From Paracoccaceae bacterium (GTDB lineage: Bacteria; Pseudomonadota; Alphaproteobacteria; Rhodobacterales; Rhodobacteraceae), in assembly GCA_030066905.1 (NCBI GenBank), contig JASJAR010000007.1, forward strand, positions 115,515 to 179,514: a DNA stretch of 64,000 bases, read 5' to 3'. The translations under genes were made by a program, and so were the position numbers. Shown here piece after piece: positions 8,804-20,286 of the stretch. The notes under the pieces are model-generated. The model saw nothing but the letters and a program-made list of their open reading frames with translations. It was not told the DNA's origin and searched no databases. Numbering within the stretch: the stretch's first letter is position 1; each line of letters opens with the position of its first letter.

Positions 8804-9343
8804 CTACTCGGCGGCTTCCTGGTTGCCCGATGCCTCGCCCTCGGTCTGGGAGGCCTCGCGCTGGCGCCTGGGACGGCGGGCCCGCTGCGGCTTCATCTCG
8901 GGGGTCTCGACAAGGGTCGAGCCTTCGTCCTCACCGCCGGAGGCGTCGATCACCTCGGCCGGGGCCGCCTCGGCGGCATCGGGTTGCGGCTGGTCGGAGC
9001 GGTCCTCGCCGCCCGGGGGCTGGCCCTGCCCGTGCTGCTGCTGCTGCTCGCGGCGGTCGCGGTCCTGTTGCTCGCGCCGTTCCTGGGCCTCGCGCTGCTC
9101 GCGCTGGGCCTCGTTCAGCATCCGCACGTAATGCTCGGCGTGCTGCTGGAAATTCTCCAGCGCCACCCTGTCGCCCGAAAGCTGGGCGTCGCGGGCGAGC
9201 TGATTGTATTTGTCGATCACCTGCTGCGGCGTCCCGCGCACCTTGCCCTCGGGCCCGTTGCTGTCGAACACCCGGTTGACGATATTGCCCGACGGGCGGT
9301 TGCGGTTCGACTTCGACCGCGATCGTGACTTCGAAGATCTCAT
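8804..9343 (-). CDS. DUF4167 domain-containing protein
   Basis: A 179-residue conserved alphaproteobacterial protein of unknown function. Residues 1-20 are a basic RS/RN-rich tail. The conserved DUF4167 block follows (NIVNRVFDSNGPEGKVRGT then QQVIDKYNQLARDAQLSGD), then LENFQQHAEHYVRMLNEAQ. The C-terminal half is low-complexity Gln/Glu/Arg with a probable coiled-coil start, then acidic and basic patches. The basic tail suggests nucleic-acid or ribosome contact, but this is not shown. ATG 9343 was chosen over an upstream ATG because the conserved family sequence starts here. It lies downstream of prmC on the same strand. Confidence 0.88.
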   Translation of the reverse strand: MRSSKSRSRSKSNRNRPSGNIVNRVFDSNGPEGKVRGTPQQVIDKYNQLARDAQLSGDRVALENFQQHAEHYVRMLNEAQREQREAQERREQQDRDRREQQQQHGQGQPPGGEDRSDQPQPDAAEAAPAEVIDASGGEDEGSTLVETPEMKPQRARRPRRQREASQTEGEASGNQEAAE

Positions 9344-9541
9344 AAAGGTATGATCCAGCCTTGCTGTATGGCAGTCGCGCGATGTGTCCCCTTCGTGACC
9401 CGGATCGGGCCCCTGATCGCTGCGAAGGATGGCAATTTGGCGCTCGGGAGGCGATGGCATCCCGCAAAACGCTTCCTCAATAAGCATGCGGCGGCACCCC
9501 GGGCAAGCAAAAAGTGTGCAAAGATGGTGGTATCGGCGGGC

Positions 9542-10309
9542 TTAGGCCGGGCGGCGGGCGGCCAGCACACGGTCGCGACCGTCGATGTCGGGGTGGACGG
9601 CGATCTCGATCAGCCCCGCCTCGGAGACCAGTGCGGCGACAGACCTTGCCTGGGTCGGCCCGATTTCCAGAAGCAACCGGCCTCCGGGTTCGAGGTGGGC
9701 GAACACCGCTTCGGCGATGGCCCGGTAGGCCCCGAGACCGTCGCCCTCGTCGGTGAGCGCGCCGCGGGGTTCGTGGTCGCGCACCTCCGGCGCGAGAGCC
9801 GCCATCTCCGACGCCGCGATGTAAGGCGGGTTCGACACGATGAGGTCGTAGCGCCCCCCCACATCCGCCCACCAATCCGACAAGGGCAGGATGAGACGGT
9901 CCGCAACACCGAGGGCCGCGGCGTTCTCGCCGGCGACGAGCACCGCCTCTGGAGAGATGTCGGTGCCGACGCCGGTGGCCTCCGGCCGCTCGGCAAGCAG
10001 CGAGACGATGATCGCGCCCGACCCGGTGCCGAGATCGAGCACGCGCGCGAACGGCTCTTCGAGCGCCAGGGCGACGAGCGTCTCGGTCTCCGGGCGCGGG
10101 TCGAGCACCGCCGGCGTGACCCGGAACCGGCCGTTCCAGAACTCCCGGAACCCGAGGATATGGGAGACCGGTTCGCGGGCCGCACGCCGACGGATAGCCT
10201 CGGCGAAGGCGTCTGCACCGTCGCTCCCGCGTTCGAGACGGGCGGTGTCGCCGAGGGGGTCGGGCACGCCGGCGGCCCGCAACAGGGCGACCGCCTCACT
10301 GCGGGTCAC
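9542..10309 (-). CDS. prmC: Peptide chain release factor N5-glutamine methyltransferase
   Basis: PrmC (HemK) methylates the Gln of the GGQ motif of release factors and sits directly behind prfA, its substrate gene. The SAM-binding motif DLGTGSGAI is at 92-100 and the catalytic NPPY at 160-163. Start choice is uncertain. GTG 10309 gives 255 residues, while an ATG at 10423 would overlap prfA by 53 nt with non-family sequence. The N-terminal helical domain is short: between VPDPLGD and RRAAREPVSHILG there are about 20-25 fewer residues than usual. The methyltransferase domain itself looks complete. Confidence 0.88.
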   Translation of the reverse strand: MTRSEAVALLRAAGVPDPLGDTARLERGSDGADAFAEAIRRRAAREPVSHILGFREFWNGRFRVTPAVLDPRPETETLVALALEEPFARVLDLGTGSGAIIVSLLAERPEATGVGTDISPEAVLVAGENAAALGVADRLILPLSDWWADVGGRYDLIVSNPPYIAASEMAALAPEVRDHEPRGALTDEGDGLGAYRAIAEAVFAHLEPGGRLLLEIGPTQARSVAALVSEAGLIEIAVHPDIDGRDRVLAARRPA

Positions 10310-10370
10310 GGCGCGGCGGAGATTGCGCGCAATCTCCGGCCCCGGTTCCCGCGCGCGGAAACCGCCCGCC

Positions 10371-11426
10371 TCACAGCCCGCTCTCGGCGAGCTTCGCCGC
10401 CTGCGCCTCCGCAATGAGCGCATCGATCACCTCGTCGAGATCGCCGGCGACGATCTGGTCGAGCTTGTAGAGCGTGAGGTTGATCCGGTGGTCGGTCATG
10501 CGCCCTTGGGGGAAGTTGTAGGTGCGGATGCGCTCGGACCGGTCGCCCGAGCCCACCTGCGCCTTTCGGTCGGCCGCACGCTCCTGCTCGGCGCGCTGGC
10601 GCTCGGCGTCGTATAGCCGCGCGCGCAGGACCTGCATCGCGATGGCCCGGTTCTGGTGCTGGGATTTCTCCGACGAGGTCACCACGATACCGGTGGGGAT
10701 ATGGGTGATACGCACCGCCGAATCGGTGGTGTTCACATGCTGCCCCCCCGCCCCGCTGGCGCGCATCGTGTCGATGCGGATATCGGCGGCGGGAATGTCG
10801 ATCTCCACGTCCTCGGCCTCGGGCAGAACCGCCACCGTCGCCGCCGAGGTGTGGATGCGTCCGCCCGATTCCGTCGCCGGCACCCGTTGCACCCGGTGGA
10901 CGCCGCTTTCGTATTTCAGCCGCGCAAAGACGCCCTGTCCGGCGATGTTGGCGACCACCTCCTTGATCCCGCCAAGCTCGGTCTCGGCGCGTTCGATCAC
11001 GGAGAGTTTCCAGCCCTTGGTCTCGGCATAGCGCTGATACATCCGCAGAAGATCCCCGGCAAAGAGCGCGGCCTCCTCGCCGCCGGTGCCGGGGCGGATT
11101 TCGAGGATCGCGGAGCGGTCGTCGGCGGCGTCCTTCGGCAGGAGTGCTAGACGCACCGCATGTTCCGCCTCCGGCAGCGCCTCGACGACCCGGCCGAGTT
11201 CCTCCTCGGCGAGTTCTCTCATTTCCGGGTCGGCCAGCATGGTCTCCGCCTCGGCTTTGGTCGCCAGCAGGTCGCGGTAGGTCTCGATGGTCTCAACGAC
11301 GGGCTTCAACCCGGCATATTCCTTGGAGATTTCCGCGATCTCCTCTCCCGTCGCACCGGCGGCGAGCTTGGCTTCGAGAAACTCGAAACGGGCGCGGATT
11401 TCGTCGAGGCGGGGTTCGGGGATCAT
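10371..11426 (-). CDS. prfA: Peptide chain release factor 1
   Basis: RF1 terminates translation at UAA and UAG. The 351-residue protein has the codon-recognition tripeptide PAT at 183-185, which marks RF1 rather than RF2, and GGQ at 227-229, which triggers peptidyl-tRNA hydrolysis. The start at ATG 11426 ([10 protein letters not shown]) matches the family. A TTG at 11462 that overlaps the upstream stop would add 12 residues. It follows the DUF1499 gene closely and precedes prmC, so the three genes probably form one transcript. Confidence 0.95.
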   Translation of the reverse strand: MIPEPRLDEIRARFEFLEAKLAAGATGEEIAEISKEYAGLKPVVETIETYRDLLATKAEAETMLADPEMRELAEEELGRVVEALPEAEHAVRLALLPKDAADDRSAILEIRPGTGGEEAALFAGDLLRMYQRYAETKGWKLSVIERAETELGGIKEVVANIAGQGVFARLKYESGVHRVQRVPATESGGRIHTSAATVAVLPEAEDVEIDIPAADIRIDTMRASGAGGQHVNTTDSAVRITHIPTGIVVTSSEKSQHQNRAIAMQVLRARLYDAERQRAEQERAADRKAQVGSGDRSERIRTYNFPQGRMTDHRINLTLYKLDQIVAGDLDEVIDALIAEAQAAKLAESGL

Positions 11427-11458
11427 CGGCGAGGAGATGGGCGAAGGCCGCGCGGCGG

Positions 11459-11917
11459 TCAAGAGCCCCCGAATTCGGCCGCCAGCGCGCCCCGGAGCGC
11501 CTCGACGCGCTCTGCATTCACCCCAAGGTCGGACCGCCCGAACCGGGAACGCGACCAGATCGCATAGCTCGCCCCGCCTTCTGCGGGGACTGCTTTCACC
11601 GAGACGTAGTCGGGATAGCCCATGAGCGCCGAGCGCACGACATAGGAGGCATGGTAATCCCCCGGCCCCGCGGCGACCCGCGTGCTGCGCGGCAAGGCGA
11701 GGACGGCCGCATCGAGGGCGGCAAAAAGCGCCTCCGGGCCTGCGGCGTAGACCGGCGCCTCTGGCGGACCGAGATAGGCGGCATTGGCCCCCGATGCACC
11801 ATCGGTCAACGGGTCGCCGTGGACGGCCGCCGGGTCGTTTGGCGCGAGCCGCACAAAGGCCGCAAAGCCCAGGAACAGAATGCCGATGGCGGCGACGATG
11901 TAGGCGAGCCAGCTCAT
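11459..11917 (-). CDS. DUF1499 domain-containing membrane-anchored protein
   Basis: A 152-residue protein with one N-terminal membrane helix ([19 protein letters not shown]) followed by a DUF1499 domain. The core of that domain is visible as [20 protein letters not shown], then [13 protein letters not shown] and [18 protein letters not shown]. Function is unknown; family members are conserved in proteobacteria. The soluble domain should face the periplasm. It starts a minus-strand run with prfA and prmC. The agmatinase gene ends 31 nt upstream on the same strand. Confidence 0.85.
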   Translation of the reverse strand: MSWLAYIVAAIGILFLGFAAFVRLAPNDPAAVHGDPLTDGASGANAAYLGPPEAPVYAAGPEALFAALDAAVLALPRSTRVAAGPGDYHASYVVRSALMGYPDYVSVKAVPAEGGASYAIWSRSRFGRSDLGVNAERVEALRGALAAEFGGS

Positions 11918-11948
11918 GGCGATTGAGATAGGAAGCCGGGGCCCGGCC

Positions 11949-12911
11949 TCAAGTCCGCACCCGGGTCCAGCCCCAGAGACAGATCAGTTCGAGCGCCACA
12001 TGGGCCCCGGCGATCGCCGTCGCACCGGTCGTGTCGTAGGGCGGGGAGACCTCGACGACATCGCCGCCGACGAGGTTGATCCCCGCGATATCGCGCAGGA
12101 TGATCGCCGCCTGCCCGCTGGTCAGCCCGCCCCAGACCGGGGTTCCGGTGCCCGGTGCGGCCGCGGGGTCGAGCGCGTCGATATCGAACGAGAGATAGAC
12201 CGGGGCTTCGCCGACGGTCTCGCGGATCTTTGCCGCCACCGCGACGGGCCCGGTGAGATGGACCTCGCGGGCATCGATCTGGGCGATCCCGAGCGTATCG
12301 GGATTGGTGGTGCGGATGCCGACCTGCACCGAATGCGCAACGTCGACAAGCCCCTCCTTCACGGCCTTGTGGAACATCGTGCCGTGATCGACCCGGGCTG
12401 CGTTGTCGTCCGCCCAGGTGTCCGAATGGGCGTCGAACTGAAGGAGCGCGAGCGGCCCGTGGCGGGCGGCATGGGCGCGCAGGAGCGGCAAAGAGATCGA
12501 ATGGTCGCCGCCGAGGGTCACCAGCGCCGCCCCCTGCGCCAGAATGCCCGCCGCATGGGCCTCGATCCGGGCGGGCACCTCGGCGGGCCGGGCGTAGTCG
12601 AACGCCATGTCGCCCGCATCGGCCAGCGACAGCTCGCTCAGCGGGTCGTAGCCCCAGCCATAGGGCGGGTCGAACGGCAGGAGCGACGAGGCTTCGCGGA
12701 TCGCCCGGGGGCCGAACCGCGTCCCGGGGCGATTCGTGACCGCCTGGTCGAAGGGGATCCCGGTGATCGCGAGGTCGACGCCGGCGAGGTCCTTGGCATA
12801 GCGCCGGCGCAGGAACGAGGTCGCGCCCGAAAAGGCGTTCTCGAAGGCGAGCCCCCGTCTGCGGTCCGTCAGCGCGAGATCGACCTCTTCTGCTGCGTCT
12901 TCGAGCGCCAT
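11949..12911 (-). CDS. speB: Agmatinase (ureohydrolase family)
   Basis: A 320-residue ureohydrolase, most likely agmatinase (agmatine to putrescine plus urea). The binuclear manganese ligands are all present: GGDHS, DAHSDTW with DHGTMF, and SFDIDALDP near the C-terminus. Arginase, guanidinobutyrase and related activities share these motifs, so substrate assignment is by overall similarity. ATG 12911 was chosen for the GGGGGA SD nearby. The frame runs on upstream, antisense to mazG, without family sequence, and that extension was rejected. mazG is divergent, beginning 97 nt away. Confidence 0.88.
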   Translation of the reverse strand: MALEDAAEEVDLALTDRRRGLAFENAFSGATSFLRRRYAKDLAGVDLAITGIPFDQAVTNRPGTRFGPRAIREASSLLPFDPPYGWGYDPLSELSLADAGDMAFDYARPAEVPARIEAHAAGILAQGAALVTLGGDHSISLPLLRAHAARHGPLALLQFDAHSDTWADDNAARVDHGTMFHKAVKEGLVDVAHSVQVGIRTTNPDTLGIAQIDAREVHLTGPVAVAAKIRETVGEAPVYLSFDIDALDPAAAPGTGTPVWGGLTSGQAAIILRDIAGINLVGGDVVEVSPPYDTTGATAIAGAHVALELICLWGWTRVRT

Positions 12912-13007
12912 CGCGTCCCCCTTCGTTTCGGGCACTCTCGGCCAGGGCGCGCCGAAACGCCAGAGGCCCCGTGGACAGCGCCCGTCCCGCCCGTTACCCC
13001 GACGCCC

Positions 13008-13820
13008 ATGAGCGACGATCTGATCCACGATTCCTCCGCCGGGCCGGAGCGCCTTCTGGAGATCATGCGCCGGCTGCGGGACCCCGAGACGGGCTGCCCC
13101 TGGGACATCGAGCAGAGCTTCGCATCCATTGCGCCCTACACGATCGAGGAAGCCTACGAGGTGGCCGACGCCATCGAACGGCAAGCCTGGGGCGAGCTCG
13201 AAGGGGAACTGGGAGACCTGCTCCTGCAAGTCGTCTATCACGCCGAGATCGGCGCCGAGGCCGGGCATTTCGACTTTCACTCCGTCGCCCGCGCGATTTC
13301 CGACAAGATGGTCGCCCGGCACCCCCATGTTTTCGGGTCGGAGAGCCGGGAGAAGACCGCCGATCAGCAGACCCGGGATTGGGAAGCGGCAAAGGCTGCC
13401 GAGCGCGCCGCCAAGGCCGAGACCCGCACGCTCGACGGAGTGGCCAGGGGCCTCCCGGCCCTGACCCGGGCGCTGAAGCTGCAAAAACGCCTCGCGCGGG
13501 TCGGGTTCGACTGGGGCGAAGCCGCGCCCGTGCTCGACAAGATCGCCGAGGAAATCGCCGAGCTCGAAGAGGCGCGCTCCCAGTCGGCGGATGCCACTGA
13601 GGCGGAATTCGGCGATCTGCTCTTTGTCATCGTCAACCTCGCCCGCCATTGGGGGGTCGACCCCGAAGCGGCCCTGAGGCGCACCAACGCCAAGGTCGAA
13701 CGGCGGTTTTCCTGGATCGAGGACCGGCTCGCGGAGGCCGGCCGGACACCGGCCGAGAGCGACCTTGCTGAGATGGACGCGCTCTGGGACGCCGCCAAGG
13801 CCGCCGAACGCCGCGCCTGA
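13008..13820 (+). CDS. mazG: Nucleoside triphosphate pyrophosphohydrolase MazG
   Basis: MazG hydrolyses (d)NTPs to monophosphates and pyrophosphate and is a housekeeping and stress enzyme. The 270-residue protein has two MazG repeats. The first is GCPWDIEQSFASI then YTIEEAYEVADAI and ELEGELGDLLLQVVYHA. The second is EIAELEEA then EFGDLLFVIVNLARH. The ExxE..ExxD metal-binding pattern is kept in both. ATG 13008 was chosen because family sequence begins there; the frame is open far upstream only as antisense to agmatinase. The next gene starts 28 nt downstream. Confidence 0.95.
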   Translation: MSDDLIHDSSAGPERLLEIMRRLRDPETGCPWDIEQSFASIAPYTIEEAYEVADAIERQAWGELEGELGDLLLQVVYHAEIGAEAGHFDFHSVARAISDKMVARHPHVFGSESREKTADQQTRDWEAAKAAERAAKAETRTLDGVARGLPALTRALKLQKRLARVGFDWGEAAPVLDKIAEEIAELEEARSQSADATEAEFGDLLFVIVNLARHWGVDPEAALRRTNAKVERRFSWIEDRLAEAGRTPAESDLAEMDALWDAAKAAERRA

Positions 13821-13848
13821 CCCCGCACCCGCCACGAAAGACATCGCC

Positions 13849-14790
13849 ATGGCCCGCCGCAAGATCATCATCGACACCGACCCCGGCCAGGACGACGCCG
13901 TCGCGATCCTTCTCGCCCTGGCAAGCCCGGCCGAGATCGAGGTGCTGGGGATCACCGCGGTGGCCGGCAATGTGCCGCTGGCGCTGACCCAGAAGAACGC
14001 CCGCATCGTCTGCGAGCTGGCCGGGCGGCGCGATATCGCGGTCTTCGCCGGCTGCGACGCCCCGCTGAAGCGCCGGCTGGTCACCGCCGAGCATGTCCAC
14101 GGCAAGACCGGGCTCGACGGGCCGGTGCTGCCCGACCCGACGATGCCGCTTGCCGACACCCATGGCGTCGACTTCATCGTCGAGACGCTCCGCACCGAGG
14201 CGCCCGGGACGGTGACGCTCTGTCCGCTCGGTCCGCTCACCAACATCGCCACCGCCCTCGAGCGGGCCCCCGACATCGGCCCCCGGATCGCGGAGATCGT
14301 GCTGATGGGCGGGGCCTATTTCGAGGTCGGCAACATCACTCCGGCCGCCGAGTTCAACATCTATGTCGACCCCGAAGCGGCTGAGATCGTGTTCAGATCC
14401 GGCGTGAAGCTGACGGTGATGCCGCTCGACGTCACCCACAAGGCGCTGACCACGCGGCCCCGGGTCGAGGCGTTCCGGAACCTGGGCACCGACCCAGGCC
14501 GGGTCGTCGCCGAATGGACCGACTTCTTCGAACGCTTCGACGAGGCGAAGTACGGCCAGGACGGCGCGCCGCTCCACGACCCCTGCGTGATCGCCTATCT
14601 ATTGCGGCCGGACCTGTTTTCGGGCCGTAACATCAACGTCGAGATCGAGACCGGGAGCGATCTGACGCGCGGCATGAGCGTCGCCGACTGGTGGCGGGTC
14701 ACCGACCGCGCGCCCAACGCGACCTTCATGGGCGATGTCGACGCCGACGGGTTCTTTGCGCTTCTGACCGAGCGGGTCGCCCGGCTATGA
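13849..14790 (+). CDS. Nucleoside hydrolase (IunH-like)
   Basis: An inosine-uridine preferring nucleoside N-ribohydrolase of 313 residues that cleaves nucleosides to base plus ribose for salvage. The calcium-binding Asp cluster IIIDTDPGQDDA is at 6-17, with HGKTGLDG near 84 and the C-terminal HDPCVIAYL histidine/aspartate near 244. It follows mazG by 28 nt and overlaps the next gene by 4 nt (ATGA). The operon pairs nucleotide cleanup with nucleoside breakdown. Confidence 0.93.
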   Translation: MARRKIIIDTDPGQDDAVAILLALASPAEIEVLGITAVAGNVPLALTQKNARIVCELAGRRDIAVFAGCDAPLKRRLVTAEHVHGKTGLDGPVLPDPTMPLADTHGVDFIVETLRTEAPGTVTLCPLGPLTNIATALERAPDIGPRIAEIVLMGGAYFEVGNITPAAEFNIYVDPEAAEIVFRSGVKLTVMPLDVTHKALTTRPRVEAFRNLGTDPGRVVAEWTDFFERFDEAKYGQDGAPLHDPCVIAYLLRPDLFSGRNINVEIETGSDLTRGMSVADWWRVTDRAPNATFMGDVDADGFFALLTERVARL

Positions 14791-15248
14791 GCGCCGCGCT
14801 TCACCTTGCGGGACCGGGGGATGCCGAGAAGCTCTTGGCCATGGTCGCCGCCTACCATGCCTTCGAAGGCATCGAGCGCAGCGACGACGAGCGCGCGGCC
14901 GCAATCGCGCCGCTGCTGGAAGGCTCGCCCCATGGCGCGATCTGGCTGATCGGTCCGCGCGCGGCGCCGGTGGGCTATCTCGCGGTGACCTTCGGCTGGT
15001 CGATCGAGATGGGCGGGCTCGACGGGTTCATCGACGAGTTCTTCATCCGCGAAAGCGTGCGCGGGCGCGGGATGGGCACCGAGGTGCTGTCCGCCCTCAT
15101 AGGGGAGCTCGAGCGCGGCGGGCTGAAGGCGCTGCACCTCGAAGTGGCGCCGGACAACGACCGGGCCGCGCGGATCTACCGCCGGCTCGGCTTCCGGCCG
15201 CGGGACGGTTACCGGCTGATGACCTGGCGCTCGGGCGGCAACCGATGA
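14787..15248 (+). CDS. GNAT-family N-acetyltransferase
   Basis: A 153-residue GCN5-related acetyltransferase. The acetyl-CoA motif A is visible as [17 protein letters not shown], with the C-terminal [16 protein letters not shown]. The acceptor substrate cannot be predicted. The ATG at 14787 overlaps the nucleoside hydrolase stop (ATGA), which fixes the start. The stop codon abuts the hairpin repeat at 15249. Confidence 0.88.
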   Translation: MSAALHLAGPGDAEKLLAMVAAYHAFEGIERSDDERAAAIAPLLEGSPHGAIWLIGPRAAPVGYLAVTFGWSIEMGGLDGFIDEFFIRESVRGRGMGTEVLSALIGELERGGLKALHLEVAPDNDRAARIYRRLGFRPRDGYRLMTWRSGGNR

Positions 15249-15307
15249 GGGGGCTCCGCCCCCGCCGCGTGCCGCGACTCCCCCGCGGTATTTTTTCCAA
15301 GATGAAG
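15249..15307 (+). repeat. Rhodobacteraceae hairpin/T-run repeat, copy A
   Basis: A GGGGGC-tcc-GCCCCC hairpin at 15249-15263 is followed by a C-rich block, then GGTATTTTTTCCAAGATGAAG. It follows an acetyltransferase stop directly. The same architecture occurs at 21643 and 29521. It probably acts as a transcription terminator for the upstream gene, but being a dispersed family it may also be a mobile non-coding element. Confidence 0.75.
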
Positions 15308-15342
15308 CTCGGCGCGGCACGCCCTATATGTGGCCCATGGGC

Positions 15343-16755
15343 ATGAACTTCGACTTCGACAACACCTACGCCGCTCTACCGGAGGCGTTCTACGCCCGGC
15401 TCGATCCGACACCGGTGGCCGCACCGGGCATCGTGGCGGTCAACGACCTGCTGGCGGCGGAGCTTGGGCTCGATGGGGCGGTGTTGCGCTCACCCGAGGG
15501 GCTCGCGGTGCTCGCCGGCAACGCGGTGCCCGAGGGCGCGGCCCCCCTCGCCCAGGCCTATGCCGGCCACCAGTTCGGCGGCTTCGTGCCCCAGCTTGGG
15601 GACGGCCGGGCGATCCTGCTGGGCGAGGTGGTCGGTCGCGACGGGCGCCGCCGCGACATCCAGCTCAAGGGGGCGGGCCGGACTCCCTACAGCCGCATGG
15701 GCGACGGGCGGGCCTGGCTCGGCCCGGTGATGCGCGAATACATCGTTTCGGAGGCGATGGCAGCCCTCGGCATCCCCACCACGCGTGCGCTTGCGGCGGT
15801 CACCACGGGAGAAACCGTGGTCCGCGAGGCGCCGATGCCCGGCGCCGTGCTGACCCGGGTGGCGTCGAGCCATATCCGGGTCGGGACCTTTCAGTACTTC
15901 GCGGTGCGGGGCGATGCGGCCGCGCTGGAGGCGCTGGCCTCCCACGTGATCGCGCGCCACTACCCCGAAGCGGAGACCCCGCTCGGACTTCTCGACGCGG
16001 TGGTCGCCGCCCAGGCCCGGCTCGTGGCCCGCTGGATGGGGGTGGGTTTCATCCACGGGGTTATGAACACCGACAACACTGCGATCTCCGGCGAGACCAT
16101 CGACTACGGGCCCTGCGCCTTCATGGATGCCTATCACCCCGGCCGGGTGTTTTCCTCCATCGACCGGATGGGCCGCTACGCCTACGGGCGCCAACCCGAA
16201 ATCCTCGTCTGGAACCTTGCGCAACTGGCGACCGCGCTCCTGCCGCTGATGGGCGAGGACACCGACGCCGCCGTCGAGGCCGCGACCGAGGCGGTGAACC
16301 GCTTCCCCGATCTCTACGCGGCCGCCTGGCTCGGGGAATTCCGCGCAAAACTCGGTCTCAAGACCGAGGAGGACGGGGACGCCGCACTCGTCACCGCGCT
16401 GCTGACGGCGATGGCCGAGGCGGGGCTCGATTTCACCAACGCCTTCCGGTCGCTTGGCGGCGACATGCCCCCCGCCCTCGCCCCCTGGCGGGAGACCTGG
16501 GTGGCGCGTCTGGCGCGCGAGGGTGCTACACCCGAGGATCGCGCTTCGGCGCTGGCGGCGGCCAATCCCGCCGTCATCCCCCGGACCCACCGCATCGAAG
16601 CGGCGATCGAAGCCGGCCTCGCGGGCGATTACGCACCGTTTCATGATCTCAACCGGATCCTCGCGACGCCCTTCGCCCTCGCCGCGCCGGACGCCGCCTA
16701 TGCCGACCCACCGGCGCCGGGCGAGGAGGTGACCCGGACGTTCTGCGGGACCTGA
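15343..16755 (+). CDS. selO: Protein adenylyltransferase SelO
   Basis: SelO (UPF0061) is a pseudokinase-fold enzyme that transfers AMP from ATP to Ser, Thr or Tyr of proteins, linked to redox stress. Family sequences are [14 protein letters not shown] near the start, [36 protein letters not shown], and [20 protein letters not shown] in the active site. The protein is about 470 residues, normal for bacterial SelO. It ends in RTFCGT, so the C-terminal Cys of mitochondrial homologues is approximately represented by an ordinary cysteine. The start may be ATG 15328, 15337 or 15343; none has a strong SD. The repeat copy A lies just upstream. Confidence 0.92.
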   Translation: MNFDFDNTYAALPEAFYARLDPTPVAAPGIVAVNDLLAAELGLDGAVLRSPEGLAVLAGNAVPEGAAPLAQAYAGHQFGGFVPQLGDGRAILLGEVVGRDGRRRDIQLKGAGRTPYSRMGDGRAWLGPVMREYIVSEAMAALGIPTTRALAAVTTGETVVREAPMPGAVLTRVASSHIRVGTFQYFAVRGDAAALEALASHVIARHYPEAETPLGLLDAVVAAQARLVARWMGVGFIHGVMNTDNTAISGETIDYGPCAFMDAYHPGRVFSSIDRMGRYAYGRQPEILVWNLAQLATALLPLMGEDTDAAVEAATEAVNRFPDLYAAAWLGEFRAKLGLKTEEDGDAALVTALLTAMAEAGLDFTNAFRSLGGDMPPALAPWRETWVARLAREGATPEDRASALAAANPAVIPRTHRIEAAIEAGLAGDYAPFHDLNRILATPFALAAPDAAYADPPAPGEEVTRTFCGT

Positions 16756-16821
16756 CGGCGGCGGCGAGGGGTTTTCTCCTCCCCGCATCCCGCCTATCAC
16801 GCCCTGAAGCGGGGGAGCGCG

Positions 16822-17238
16822 ATGCCGGACACCATCATCGAACGCTGCGAGGCAAAGGGCCTCAGGCTCACCGAACAGCGGCGCACCATCGCCGAGGTGC
16901 TCGAGGCTGCCGACGACCATCCGGACGTCGAAGACCTCTATGCCCGGGCCTCCGCGCGCGACCCGCGCATCTCGCTCGCGACGGTCTACCGCACGGTCAA
17001 GCTCTTCGAGGAGGCCGGCATCCTCGAAAAGCTCGAATTCGGCGACGGCCGGGCGCGCTACGAGGATGCCGACCGCGACCACCACGATCATCTCATCGAT
17101 CTCAAATCCGGCGACGTGATCGAATTCGTCGACGAGGAGATCGAGGCCTTGCAGGAGAGGATCGCCCGCAAGCTCGGCTACAAGCTCAAGGGCCATCGGC
17201 TCGAGCTCTACGGCGTGCCGTTGGGCAAAGACGACTAG
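16822..17238 (+). CDS. fur: Fur-family metalloregulator (Fur/Mur type)
   Basis: A 138-residue Fur-family repressor that senses iron or, in many alphaproteobacteria, manganese (Mur). The winged helix includes EQRRTIAEVLEAADDHPDVE and ISLATVYRTVKLFEEAGI. The metal-site HHDH is at 87-90. The C-terminal CxxC zinc motifs of enterobacterial Fur are absent, as in the rhodobacterial Fur/Mur group. The SD GGGGGAG lies 6 nt before the ATG. It is followed without a gap by an EamA transporter gene. Confidence 0.92.
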   Translation: MPDTIIERCEAKGLRLTEQRRTIAEVLEAADDHPDVEDLYARASARDPRISLATVYRTVKLFEEAGILEKLEFGDGRARYEDADRDHHDHLIDLKSGDVIEFVDEEIEALQERIARKLGYKLKGHRLELYGVPLGKDD

Positions 17239-18102
17239 GTGGACAACCTTCGCGGGATCGCGCTGATGACCGGCGGAATGGCGGCCTTCGCCCTGGGCGA
17301 TTTCTTTCTCAAGCTCGTCTTCGTCACCCTGCCCGTGCCGCAGGTGGTGTTCGTCTTTGCCTCCGGTTCGGCCATGATCTTCACCGCCGTCGCGCTCCTC
17401 CGCGGCGAGCGGCTTCTCGACCGCCGGGCGCTGAGCGGTGTGGTGGCCCTGCGCTGCGCCGCCGAGGTCGTCGCGGCGCTGTCGATCACCACCGGCCTCG
17501 CGCTCAGCCCCCTGTCGACGGCGACCGCCCTTTTGCAGGCGGTCCCGCTGGTGGCGATGGCGGGGGCGGCGCTGGTTCTGGGCGAGCGGGTTGGCTGGCG
17601 CCGCTGGGCCTCCGCCGCAGTGGGGCTTTTGGGCGTTGTCGTGATTCTGAGACCCGCCGGCGGCATCGCGCCGGGGCTTTTGCTGGTGCTCCTCGGCGTT
17701 CTGGCCCTCGCCGCCCGCGACCTCGCCACACGGCGCACCGACCCCGGCCTCTCCTCGGTCGTGCTCTCCGTCTACACCTTCATCAGTCTGTCTTTGGCTG
17801 CGGGCTTGTGGACGGCGTTCGGAACGACGCCGGTGCGGCCCGACAGCGCGGCGCTGGCGCTTCTGGCCGCAATCACGCTGTCGGTGGCGCTGGCCTCCTT
17901 TCTGGTGACCGCCTCCCTGCGCCAGGGCGAGGTTTCGGTGATCGTACCGTTCCGCTACACGCGGCTGCTCTTCGCCCTCGTGCTCGCCGTGGCCTTTCTC
18001 GGCGAACGGCCCGACGGGCTGGTCTATTTCGGCGCGGCGCTGGTGATCGGGTCGGGTCTCTATGCGCTTTGGCGCGAGCAGGCCGCATCGCGACCGGCGT
18101 GA
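17239..18102 (+). CDS. EamA/DMT-family transporter
   Basis: A 287-residue drug/metabolite transporter family protein with ten predicted membrane helices in two EamA halves, each with the typical end LGERVGWRRWASAAVGLLGV and LGERPDGLVYFGAALVIGSG. It probably exports or imports a small metabolite; the substrate is unknown. GTG 17239 follows the fur stop TAG with no intervening base, which implies translational coupling with fur. Confidence 0.9.
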   Translation: MDNLRGIALMTGGMAAFALGDFFLKLVFVTLPVPQVVFVFASGSAMIFTAVALLRGERLLDRRALSGVVALRCAAEVVAALSITTGLALSPLSTATALLQAVPLVAMAGAALVLGERVGWRRWASAAVGLLGVVVILRPAGGIAPGLLLVLLGVLALAARDLATRRTDPGLSSVVLSVYTFISLSLAAGLWTAFGTTPVRPDSAALALLAAITLSVALASFLVTASLRQGEVSVIVPFRYTRLLFALVLAVAFLGERPDGLVYFGAALVIGSGLYALWREQAASRPA

Positions 18103-18204
18103 GGGCACGGGCTTTCCGGCCTCAGTCGCCGCGTTCGGGAAGGCGCGAGACAGGTTCGGTTTGGGCCCGAAGTTCCGGGTTGCCGCGGTGTGCGAGGACG
18201 ACCG

Positions 18205-20275
<2,071 letters not shown>

Positions 20276-20286
20276 TCGGGCCGGGG

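Noticed and set aside
8345..9328. Plus-strand frame of 327 codons over the repeat and the DUF4167 gene
   Set aside because: Mostly antisense to the DUF4167 gene, with a Leu/Ala/Arg-rich translation. Its start lies in the repeat region and has no SD.
11949..14276. 775-codon version of agmatinase
   Set aside because: The extension is antisense to mazG and the nucleoside hydrolase gene. Ureohydrolase sequence and an SD site support ATG 12911.
15490..18108. Very long minus-strand open frame of 872 codons
   Set aside because: It is antisense to selO, fur and the EamA gene, all of which have clear family sequence. The Arg/Gly/His-rich translation is typical of antisense frames in GC-rich DNA.
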